Origin: Desulfobulbaceae bacterium
Lineage (GTDB): Bacteria; Desulfobacterota; Desulfobulbia; Desulfobulbales; Desulfurivibrionaceae
Assembly (NCBI GenBank): GCA_003517965.1
Contig: DOZO01000080.1
Location: 1 to 23,278 of the forward strand
Length of the DNA stretch: 23,278 bases
Direction: 5' to 3'
The notes under the pieces were generated by a model that ran no database searches, was not told the DNA's origin, and worked only from the letters and a program-made list of their open reading frames with translations. The translations under genes were made by a program, and so were the position numbers. Positions 6,462 to 13,373 of the stretch are shown here, one piece after another. Every line of letters begins with the position of its first letter. The stretch's first letter is position 1.

Positions 6462-7727
6462 ATGAAAAAAATACTCTTTTTTTCAATAATGTCCTTTTTT
6501 TTCACAAGCGCAGCCTGGGCGACAGAACCCCTTACCTTGACGGAGGCACTGGCAACCGCCGCCAAAAATCATCCCCAGATCGAAGAAGCAGTGGCCAACC
6601 TTGCGGCCACCGAAGCCAGACTCGGCCAGAGCAAGGCCAATTACTGGCCCCAGATCAATCTGGCCGCTGACTGGAACAAGGGCGACAGCTTTCTTACCGC
6701 TCTGGGCGGGATCAAAAAAACCGAGGTTGCCACCACCTCGGTCGTGCTCAGACAGAATCTCTATGATTTTGGCCGCACCGCCGGGGCCTCTGCCGCAGCC
6801 CTCGGGGCCAAGGCCGCGGCAGAGGAAGGAGTGTCGGTCAGCCGTCAGGATGTGGCCTTCCGGGTCAAGGCCGCTTGGTATCTTGTCCTGGCCGCGGAAA
6901 GACAGGTGGAAGCCAGCCGAAAAACCGTAATGGCCCGAGAGGGTCTGGCCCGTCAGGCCGGGGAGTTTTTTCGGCACGGCATCCGTTCCAGGGTAGAAGT
7001 GGCCAGAAGCGAAGCCTCCCTGTTCGCGGGCAAAAGTCTGCTGATCAGGGCTAAGAACAACCGGGACCTGGCCCGTCTGGAACTGGCCAACGCCATGGGC
7101 CTTAACTCTCTTGCAGACCGCTCTCTGGCCGAACCGGAAGCCCATACCGATCATCCGGTTCCAGAAACTCTGACCAGCCTGCGAGAGGAGGCATTGCGCA
7201 ACAGAAACGAACTTAAACGGCTTGCCTCCCTCAAGGATGCGGCCTCCGGTTCCCTACGTTCCGCCCGTAGCGGCTACCTTCCCACTCTTTCAGGTACAGC
7301 CAGCTATGGCGAGGCCGCGCAAAGCCTGCTCCCGGAAGGCCAGGTCTGGGCTCTGGGGGTCAATCTCTCCCTGCCGGTTTTTTCCGGCTTCGCTACCCAG
7401 GAGCAGGTGCGTGAAGCCGACGCCGCTATCCATAGCGTAAATGCCCAACAAAAAAATCTGCAGCTGCAGGTCGCCCGTGAGGTGGAATCCGCCTGGCTGG
7501 GAATCAGTGAGGCCCAAGCCCGCCTTACGGCAAGCAGTAAAGAAGCAGAGGCAGCCCAGGAAAGCCAGCGTCTATCCCTGGAACGTTATCAAGAGGGACT
7601 GGGAACAATGGTCGAGGCTCTTGATGCCCAGGCCCAGTCCTTGAACGCGGAAACCGCTCAGATCCAGGCGGGATACGATCAAAAGATTGCCAGGGCACGA
7701 CTTGACCGCGCCCTATCCAGACCATAG
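6462..7727 (+). CDS. TolC-like outer-membrane efflux channel protein
   Basis: This is the outer-membrane channel of a tripartite efflux system. ATG 6462 gives a clear signal peptide (MKK, then a hydrophobic core rich in Phe, then AWA cleavage near residue 20); an upstream TTG in frame at 6432 is less likely. Two outer-membrane-efflux repeats are visible: LTLTEALATAAKNHPQI opens the first, with a long helical Ala/Glu/Arg-rich coiled-coil region. The second begins near NRNELKRLASLKDAA and includes GVNLSLPVFSG, a typical beta-strand segment. The 421-residue length fits the family. It is first in an operon with adaptor, permease and ATPase genes (19-bp gap to the next). The substrate cannot be read from the sequence. 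Confidence 0.9.
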   Translation: MKKILFFSIMSFFFTSAAWATEPLTLTEALATAAKNHPQIEEAVANLAATEARLGQSKANYWPQINLAADWNKGDSFLTALGGIKKTEVATTSVVLRQNLYDFGRTAGASAAALGAKAAAEEGVSVSRQDVAFRVKAAWYLVLAAERQVEASRKTVMAREGLARQAGEFFRHGIRSRVEVARSEASLFAGKSLLIRAKNNRDLARLELANAMGLNSLADRSLAEPEAHTDHPVPETLTSLREEALRNRNELKRLASLKDAASGSLRSARSGYLPTLSGTASYGEAAQSLLPEGQVWALGVNLSLPVFSGFATQEQVREADAAIHSVNAQQKNLQLQVAREVESAWLGISEAQARLTASSKEAEAAQESQRLSLERYQEGLGTMVEALDAQAQSLNAETAQIQAGYDQKIARARLDRALSRP

Positions 7728-7746
7728 GGTAATGGGGAGAATAATA

Positions 7747-8916
7747 ATGCGAGCTCCGACGATGCTGAGAATACAGAAAAAACATCTCCTGACCCTGGCC
7801 GCGCTCCTGACCCTTGGCCTTATTCTGCGGCTCACGGTTTTTGCCCCAGCCAAGGTGCAGGTGGTAAGCATTGCCAAGCGGGATCTGGTTGCTGAGGTGT
7901 ATGGCAACGGCACTGTGGAAGCCAAGATCGTGGTCAGTATCTCCAGCAAAATCACCGGTCGGCTGGCCGAGGTTTTGGTTGATCAGGGGGATCTGGTCAA
8001 ACGCGGGCAGGTGCTGGCAAAACTGGACGCCACCGAGTTGCAGGCCCAATCCCGGCAAGCCAAGGCTACGATGGAAAAATCTGCCGCCACCGTAGCCTTG
8101 GAACAGGCCAATCTGCAAAAGGCTCAAGCCAGTCAGCTACTGGCCGAAAAAAACAACAGGCGCTTCAGCGCCTTGGCCAGCAAAGAACTGGTCTCCACCC
8201 AGGAGGCAGAACAGTATGAAACCGCCCTGATCCTTGCCAGACAAGAGACAGCCCGCGCCACTGCCGCCTTGAATTCCGCTGGTCGAGAAAGAACTGCCGC
8301 TACCGCCGCCATGGCGGCCAGCCACTCCCGTCTGGACGAGGCCCTGATTTTGGCGCCGGAGGATGGGGTTATTATCCGGCGGGACCTTGAACCAGGGGCC
8401 ACCGTTACTGCGGGACTGCCGATTTTCCTGTTGGCCAATCCAAATACCGTCTGGGTCAAAGCCAATGTCGATGAATCACAGCTTAAGGGGGTAGCGCCCG
8501 GGCAACCGGCAACAATCACCCTTCGTTCCGCGCCGGGTGAAAAATTTCCTGGTCAGGTTGCCCGGCTTGCCTGGGAAAGCGATCGGATTACCGAGTCGTT
8601 GGAGGTAGATGTGGCCTTTACCCCGGCCCTCAAAAATTTCCGCCTCGGGGAACAGGCAGAGGTTCTGATCGCAGCCAACTCTAAACAGGGCGCGCCGTCC
8701 ATTCCCAAAGCTGCGCTGATCACCAGAGAAAAGCAGCGCGGGGTCTGGGTGATCGTGGGCAACCGCCTGCAATTCCGGGAGGTAGTCACCGGGATTGAGG
8801 ACAACCACTTTGTCGAGATCACCAGCGGCCTTGCCGACCAGGAGACCGTTGCCCTTGCCGCTCCCGAACAGCTGCAAAAGTTCAGCGACGGCCAGAAGGT
8901 TCGGGTTCGCAAATGA
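7747..8916 (+). CDS. HlyD/MFP-family periplasmic adaptor of an ABC efflux pump
   Basis: This adaptor links the inner-membrane transporter to the TolC-like channel. ATG 7747 has a GGGGAG ribosome site 7 nt upstream; the same frame is open further upstream but overlaps the tolC-like gene. An N-terminal membrane anchor covers about residues 12-32, with no lipobox Cys. The two halves of the lipoyl-like domain flank a helical hairpin: first VSISSKITGRLAEVLVDQGD, then the coiled coil (about 90-195), then ILAPEDGVIIRRDLEPG. A beta-barrel region follows (VWVKANVDESQLKGVAPGQ). The domain order matches MacA/DevB-type adaptors. The stop overlaps the permease start (ATGA), so the genes are coupled. Confidence 0.9.
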   Translation: MRAPTMLRIQKKHLLTLAALLTLGLILRLTVFAPAKVQVVSIAKRDLVAEVYGNGTVEAKIVVSISSKITGRLAEVLVDQGDLVKRGQVLAKLDATELQAQSRQAKATMEKSAATVALEQANLQKAQASQLLAEKNNRRFSALASKELVSTQEAEQYETALILARQETARATAALNSAGRERTAATAAMAASHSRLDEALILAPEDGVIIRRDLEPGATVTAGLPIFLLANPNTVWVKANVDESQLKGVAPGQPATITLRSAPGEKFPGQVARLAWESDRITESLEVDVAFTPALKNFRLGEQAEVLIAANSKQGAPSIPKAALITREKQRGVWVIVGNRLQFREVVTGIEDNHFVEITSGLADQETVALAAPEQLQKFSDGQKVRVRK

Positions 8917-10115
8917 ATCTGGCGCTGCGCGACATCCGCCATAACCGGAGCCGCTTCATCCAGACCTGCCTTGGCATCGGCATGCTGCTCGGAGTGGTGA
9001 TGAGCATGAGCGGCATCTACCGGGGGCTGTTCGCTGATGCCACCGGCATTTTGAGCAGTACGGCGGCTGATATCTGGGTAGTGCAGCAAGATACCAGCGG
9101 CCCCTTTGCCGCCACCTCCCGCATTCCGGAGGATATCAAGTACCGGATTCGTTTGGTTCCGGGGATCGCCCAAGCCTCGGCCCTATCTTTTCAAAATATC
9201 CAGAGCGAACGGCAGGGCAAGCCCTTCCGTTTTTTCCTGATCGGCTATGAACAGGGCGGCCTGGGCGGGCCAGCACGGATCATTGCCGGACGGGCCATCC
9301 AGCAGAAGCATTATGAGATCGTGGTGGATCGGGCCATGAAGATCCCGGTGGGCGAAAAACTGCGTTTGGCCGGAGACGATTATACCGTGGTGGGGATCAC
9401 CAATAAGATGGTCTCCTCGGCCGGCGATCCGGTGGCCTATGTCACTCTGGCCGATGCTCAGAAAATCCAGTTTCAGGATGACGACAATGCCATCCGCAAC
9501 AACCGGGCCAAACTGAGCGCCCAGATAAACCGCCTGCCCCTCCTTTCGCCGGGGCAGGCTAAGCAACTGACCCCACAGATTACCGAGATTATCGGCTCCA
9601 CCCATATTGCCAATACCGTGGTTGCCCGCCTGATGCCGGGGGCCAATCTCGCGGAGGTGCAGGAACGGATCAGCCGCTGGAACCACTTCCGTCCCCTGAC
9701 CGTTGCCGACCAGGAACGCATCCTCACCGAGGGCATGATCAAAAAAGCCAAGATGCAGTTGGGTCTTTTTCGGGCCATCCTGCTTATTATCTCCGGGGTT
9801 ATCATCTCGCTGATTATCTACACCATGACCTTGGACAAGCTGCGGGTGATCGCCACCCTCAAACTGATCGGCACCAGAAACCGGGTCATCGTCGGCCTGA
9901 TCCTCCAGCAGTCGCTGTTGATGGGAGTAGTTGCCTACGGCATAGGCTTTACCCTGATCGGTCTGACCCACGACAAGTTCCCCCGCCGGGTAGAACTGGT
10001 GGCTGCGGATATGCAGGTCCTGTTCGTTATTGTGATTTTGATCTGTGTGGCAGCAAGCCTGATCGGCATCCGCAAAGCCATGCGAGTCGAACCGGCAGAG
10101 GCCTTGGGCGGGTGA
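8913..10115 (+). CDS. ABC transporter permease, FtsX/MacB-like (DevC type)
   Basis: This is the inner-membrane subunit of the efflux pump. It has one N-terminal membrane helix (about 17-38), a large periplasmic domain (about 40-280), and three C-terminal helices (about 283-305, 325-350, 367-390) ending in MRVEPAEALGG, the typical FtsX/MacB C-terminus. There is no fused ATPase; the ATPase is the next gene, as in DevBCA rather than MacB. Such pumps often move substrates from the periplasm outwards by a mechanical cycle instead of carrying them across the inner membrane. It overlaps its neighbours at both ends. Confidence 0.9.
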   Translation: MNLALRDIRHNRSRFIQTCLGIGMLLGVVMSMSGIYRGLFADATGILSSTAADIWVVQQDTSGPFAATSRIPEDIKYRIRLVPGIAQASALSFQNIQSERQGKPFRFFLIGYEQGGLGGPARIIAGRAIQQKHYEIVVDRAMKIPVGEKLRLAGDDYTVVGITNKMVSSAGDPVAYVTLADAQKIQFQDDDNAIRNNRAKLSAQINRLPLLSPGQAKQLTPQITEIIGSTHIANTVVARLMPGANLAEVQERISRWNHFRPLTVADQERILTEGMIKKAKMQLGLFRAILLIISGVIISLIIYTMTLDKLRVIATLKLIGTRNRVIVGLILQQSLLMGVVAYGIGFTLIGLTHDKFPRRVELVAADMQVLFVIVILICVAASLIGIRKAMRVEPAEALGG

Positions 10116-10120
10116 GGCAA

Positions 10121-10813
10121 ATGTACGCAGTGCAGATTGAAAACCTGACCAAGATTTACGGCAGCGGCAATACCGAGGTTGTAGCCTTAGCCGACGCCAC
10201 CTTTAACGTGGCGCCTGGAGAACTGGTAGCCATCCTCGGGCCTTCCGGCTCCGGCAAAACCACCTTGCTCACCACCATCGGCTTAGTCACCGAACCGACC
10301 CGAGGCAAAGTTGTGCTGGACGGAGAACTGATCGCCGACGACGGCTGGCCCACCGGGCTTGACCTTAAACGAATCCGGCGGGAAAAACTGGGCTTCATCT
10401 TCCAGGCCCACAACCTGATCCCCTTCCTTACCGCCGTGGAAAACGTAATGATCGCCCTGGAAAACAACGGGATCGGCGTCAAGGAGGCGCGACGACAGAG
10501 CGTGGCCTTACTCGAAAGCCTCGGTCTTGGCCACCGCCTTAACCATTATCCGGCCCTGCTCTCGGGCGGCGAATCGCAGCGTACCGCCATTGCCCGGGCC
10601 CTGGCCAACCGACCCCGGGTGATCCTGGCCGATGAGCCCACCGCTGCACTGGACACAGAAAACGGCAAGCACGTCATGACCCTGCTCAAAAAACTGGCGG
10701 TGGAGAACGACTCCGCCATTTTAGTGGTTACCCACGATCAGCGAATGGTGGAAGGCTTTGACCGGATCTTCACCTTCAGCGATGGCCGGATAGTTGACGA
10801 GAAACGGAACTGA
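10121..10813 (+). CDS. ABC transporter ATPase (MacB/LolD/DevA type)
   Basis: This ATPase powers the efflux permease encoded just before it. Walker A is GPSGSGKT, the Q-loop lies in FIFQAHNLIPFLT, the signature is LSGGESQR, Walker B is VILADEP, and the H-loop is VVTHD. A start at GTG 10112 (GTGA overlap with the permease stop) is also possible; ATG 10121 was chosen because MYAVQIENL matches the usual beginning of the family. It ends the efflux operon and converges on yjdM, 11 bp away. Confidence 0.92.
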   Translation: MYAVQIENLTKIYGSGNTEVVALADATFNVAPGELVAILGPSGSGKTTLLTTIGLVTEPTRGKVVLDGELIADDGWPTGLDLKRIRREKLGFIFQAHNLIPFLTAVENVMIALENNGIGVKEARRQSVALLESLGLGHRLNHYPALLSGGESQRTAIARALANRPRVILADEPTAALDTENGKHVMTLLKKLAVENDSAILVVTHDQRMVEGFDRIFTFSDGRIVDEKRN

Positions 10814-10824
10814 ACCTAAGTCAG

Positions 10825-11169
10825 CTAAGCCTTCTTTACAAATTCTGATTTCAGCTTCATTGCCCCAATGCCGTCAATCTTACAGTCAATATCATGATCG
10901 CCATCAACCAAGCGGATATTTTTAACTTTAGTGCCGACCTTGACCACCAACGATGAGCCTTTAACCTTGAGACTTTTGATCACGGTGACCGTATCGCCGT
11001 CTTTAAGCGGATTCCCGTTGGCGTCTTTAATAATACGCTCACTATCGCTGCTCTCTACAGTCGCATCTACTATTGCCCATTCATGCGTACATTCCGGACA
11101 CACATACATCGATGCATCTTCGTAAGTGTATTGCGAATTACATTTCGGACATTGAGGAAAAATTTTCAT
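10825..11169 (-). CDS. yjdM: YjdM/PhnA-family zinc-ribbon protein
   Basis: This 114-residue protein matches the small YjdM family, historically named PhnA after alkylphosphonate uptake, though its real function is unclear. A zinc ribbon is formed by C7-x2-C10 and C24-x2-C27, followed by the compact SH3-like C-terminal domain (KDANGNPLKDGDTV, LVVKVGTKVKNIRLV, DIDCKIDGIGAMKLKSEFVKK). ATG 11169 has AAGGTG upstream. It lies downstream of the integron-like features with the same orientation and may have arrived as a cassette, but no attC is seen after its stop. Confidence 0.9.
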   Translation of the reverse strand: MKIFPQCPKCNSQYTYEDASMYVCPECTHEWAIVDATVESSDSERIIKDANGNPLKDGDTVTVIKSLKVKGSSLVVKVGTKVKNIRLVDGDHDIDCKIDGIGAMKLKSEFVKKA

Positions 11170-11221
11170 GCTTCACCTTGATTTTGCTTGGCTGATATTG
11201 AGTTCAGTAACGGACTGCGTG

Positions 11222-11228
11222 GCCTAAC
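11222..11228 (-). repeat. Isolated integron core-site match (GTTAGGC)
   Basis: On the minus strand this reads GTTAGGC, a perfect match to the integron core consensus GTTRRRY. It lies 28 bp after the stop of the YhcH-like remnant and 53 bp before the yjdM start. A GGCCAAC at 11262-11268 could be a partner end, but no internal stem connects them. A 7-bp match may be chance. Confidence 0.3.
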
Positions 11229-11255
11229 GACCACCGGGGACGGCCTTCACACTTC

Positions 11256-11376
11256 TTACTTGTTGGCCACTACAACCTTGACGATGCCTTGGTGAATCTT
11301 CCCTGACGAGTGGCATGTGGACATCTTCCGGGAAGAAAATCACAAACGCTCCACTTTTAATCGAGGACCAGATAAC
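11256..11376 (-). pseudogene. Frameshifted C-terminal remnant of a YhcH/YjgK/YiaL (DUF386)-like gene
   Basis: Between the attC-like hairpin and yjdM, the minus strand encodes in one frame the residues SGAFVIFFPEDVHMPLV. After a frame change near 11300-11315 it reads SGKIHQGIVKVVVANK and then a TAA stop at 11256-11258. The FFPEDVHxP block followed by a VKxVVxK ending is the C-terminal hallmark of the YhcH/YjgK/YiaL cupin-like family, whose better-known members act in sugar-acid metabolism. Only about the last 40 residues remain, and the coding match starts at the core site of the attC. There is no start codon or ribosome site. The assignment is by eye from a short fragment. Confidence 0.55.
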
Positions 11377-11435
11377 GTAGAGTTGAGCGGGCTGCGCGGC
11401 TGTTTGCGTAGCTCCGCTCGAACGCCGGGTTAGCC
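11370..11435 (-). repeat. attC-like integron recombination site
   Basis: Read on the minus strand: GGCTAAC (11435-11429), 5-nt spacer, GTTCGAGCGG (11423-11414), a central region, CCGCTCAAC (11390-11382), 5-nt spacer, GTTATCT (11376-11370). The arms pair over 9 bp with one unpaired base (11420). This is the same extrahelical position as in classical attC sites, where GTTC-AAGCCG pairs with CGGCTTAAC. The inner part, 11391-11397 with 11406-11412, adds 7 bp including one G-T pair, leaving an 8-nt loop. The HNH gene stop codon lies inside the first box, as is usual for cassettes. The outer boxes fit the consensus only partly. Confidence 0.65.
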
Positions 11436-11981
11436 ATTTTCACCGTACGTTAATACAAAACCATTTCCGAGACCAAAGGGACGCTTCAGTTCCTCTATGT
11501 GATTGCCCACCCGACTGTTTGCCCCCATGGAACAGATAGCACCAGTGGGAAACAGAGAAATCAGCTTCACGTTAATGTACGGTTGCAGTTCTTCGATGGT
11601 CAGTGGGTTGAGCACGACGGGAATGGATCTCTGGGGATTTGCTGCCAGTGACGTTGCAACCGCTTCCCCAAAAAGCTCCGAGAGCAGCTGATAGAGTGAC
11701 TCTATGGATACGGCACCTTTAGGGGAGAGTAGACCCTTGTACTGATGCAGTGCCTTCCGGTCTATGATTTTTTTATGCGCCATTTTGTGGTGCTTGTCGC
11801 ATAGAAGTATTAGGTTCCCCAATACATTGTTGGTTCTATCCTCATCGATGTGATGTATCTCCAAATACGTGTGCTCATGGCATTTTTTTACGGCACAAGC
11901 GTGGCCGGACTCAACTTCGACCGCACGCCGGATGTCGGCCGGTATAGGCGGTCGGGAATCGTCGTATTTACCTTCAGTCAT
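11430..11981 (-). CDS. HNH endonuclease-domain protein (cassette-borne)
   Basis: The N-terminal half has a Zn-bound HNH nuclease fold: C29-x4-C34, then E41-I-H43-H44-I-D46, N56-LILLC61 and H64-H65. This matches the HNH layout (His-Asn-His with Cys4-type zinc support). Residues 80-183 have no recognised domain; they include a helical part and a beta-rich end. ATG 11981 follows a strong AGGAGG site. The TAA stop is embedded in the attC-like site. Upstream, at 11997-12003, the minus strand reads GTTGAGC, a perfect core-site consensus, so the gene fills a cassette-sized unit. Cassettes often carry nucleases, toxins and defence genes of unknown target; the target here is unknown. Confidence 0.8.
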   Translation of the reverse strand: MTEGKYDDSRPPIPADIRRAVEVESGHACAVKKCHEHTYLEIHHIDEDRTNNVLGNLILLCDKHHKMAHKKIIDRKALHQYKGLLSPKGAVSIESLYQLLSELFGEAVATSLAANPQRSIPVVLNPLTIEELQPYINVKLISLFPTGAICSMGANSRVGNHIEELKRPFGLGNGFVLTYGENG

Positions 11982-12095
11982 CGGACCTCCTATTGATGGC
12001 TCAACAGTATATCAGACAGAATGGGTTGATATTGTGCTACACAGAAAAAGACAAAAACTACCAACCCGAGATTTTCCCACTTCTCAACTCAAGCG
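11982..12095 (-). other. Short intergenic region between HNH gene and MFS gene
   Basis: The minus strand contains the HNH ribosome site (AGGAGG) and GTTGAGC at 11997-12003, a possible upstream cassette boundary. A GGGTTG/CAACCC inverted repeat with a wide loop is present. No complete attC or attI could be folded here. Confidence 0.35.
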
Positions 12096-13337
12096 TTAAA
12101 GAAACTCCTCGAAATAATCCAGATCCTTGTGAAAGGTCTCTTCAAGCCCTCTCAGAGCAAGAAAGGCAACCACCAGACATATCGCGCCAACCACCAAGGC
12201 GCTGGACTCCATACTGAGATAATGACGGCCAAGCTGAAACGCCGTGGTGATCGGCACCACCATGCCCCGCACAAAGTTGGGTACGGTGGTGGCAACCGTG
12301 GCCCGCAGGTTGGTGCCGAACTGCTCCGCCGCCACGGTGACAAAGATTGCCCAATAGCCCCCGGCAAAACCAAGGAAGGTGCAGACGCCGTAAAAAAAGG
12401 CTGGGCTTTGACCACCCTGTAAAAAATAGAGACCTATCCCGGCCATGCTCATAAGCATAAAGATGAAGATGGCCTTTTTTCGGCTCTTGAGGATCTGGCT
12501 CAAAAAACCACTGCTGAAATCCCCGAAGATCAACCCCAGATAACAAAACATCACCGCATTCCCGGCCGAGACCGGCCCGGTGATGTTTAGCGAAAGGGCA
12601 AACTCCGGCGAAAAGGTAATCAGCACCCCAACCACAAACCAGATGGGAATACCGATCATAATCGAATTGAGATAGCGGCGGAAGCGTTGCCGGTCAGTGA
12701 ACAAGGCCAGGAAGTTACCCCGGCGAACCCCGGCCTGATCATCCATGGCCCGAAACATCCCCGACTCCGCCACCCTGATCCGGGTAATCAGCAGGAGCAG
12801 GCCAAGCACCCCGCCGATGACAAAGGCCATACGCCAATCAAAGGTGCTGGCAACCAGGTTGGCCAGGATGGCCCCGGACACACCCACCGAAGCGACCAGC
12901 ATGGTGCCGTATCCACGGATACTTTTGGGCAGGATCTCGGAAACCAGGGTGATGCCCGCCCCCAGCTCTCCGGCCAGGCCGATGCCGGCAATAAAGCGAA
13001 GCGCTGCGTAGGCCGGCAGCGAGCTGGCCATGGCGTTGGCCAGGTTAGCCAGGGAATAGAGGAAGATCGAGGCGAACATGACCTTGAGCCGCCCCTGACG
13101 ATCCCCGAGAACACCCCAGAGAATCCCGCCAACCAGCATCCCCGCCATCTGCATGTTTAAAAGAAACACGCCGTTATCAATCAATGCCTGACCTGAAAAC
13201 CCCAGGGCCTTGAGGCTCGACACCCTGACGATGCTGAAAAGCACCAGATCATAGATATCAACGAAATAGCCCAGGGCGGCAACAATAACCGGCAGGCTGA
13301 AGATCTGGCTAAAACTCGCTTTCGCCTGTGATTTCAT
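12096..13337 (-). CDS. MFS transporter, metabolite:H+ symporter-like
   Basis: This is a 12-helix major facilitator transporter of about 413 residues. Motif A is visible after the second helix (GVLGDRQGRLKVM), and the RFIAGIGLAGELGAG block fits the metabolite:H+ symporter / sialic- and aromatic-acid porter group. The start ATG 13337 has AAGGA 7 nt upstream; an in-frame TTG at 13355 is less likely. It follows the kinase gene by 36 bp and may be the last gene of that operon. The substrate cannot be assigned; organic acid uptake is a guess from family. Confidence 0.85.
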   Translation of the reverse strand: MKSQAKASFSQIFSLPVIVAALGYFVDIYDLVLFSIVRVSSLKALGFSGQALIDNGVFLLNMQMAGMLVGGILWGVLGDRQGRLKVMFASIFLYSLANLANAMASSLPAYAALRFIAGIGLAGELGAGITLVSEILPKSIRGYGTMLVASVGVSGAILANLVASTFDWRMAFVIGGVLGLLLLITRIRVAESGMFRAMDDQAGVRRGNFLALFTDRQRFRRYLNSIMIGIPIWFVVGVLITFSPEFALSLNITGPVSAGNAVMFCYLGLIFGDFSSGFLSQILKSRKKAIFIFMLMSMAGIGLYFLQGGQSPAFFYGVCTFLGFAGGYWAIFVTVAAEQFGTNLRATVATTVPNFVRGMVVPITTAFQLGRHYLSMESSALVVGAICLVVAFLALRGLEETFHKDLDYFEEFL

Positions 13338-13373
13338 AGTGAGGTCCTTGCGCAAATACTTGGCTAAATTTCG

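Noticed and set aside
11370..11435. The HNH-downstream hairpin as a Rho-independent terminator
   Set aside because: The stem is strong but no T-tract follows on either side, and the box pattern with the extrahelical base fits attC better.
11997..12103. A second attC between the MFS and HNH genes
   Set aside because: The ends GTTGAGC and CTTTAAC fit loosely and the MFS stop lies in one, but I could not pair internal arms as in a true attC, so only the core-like GTTGAGC is kept as a possible boundary.
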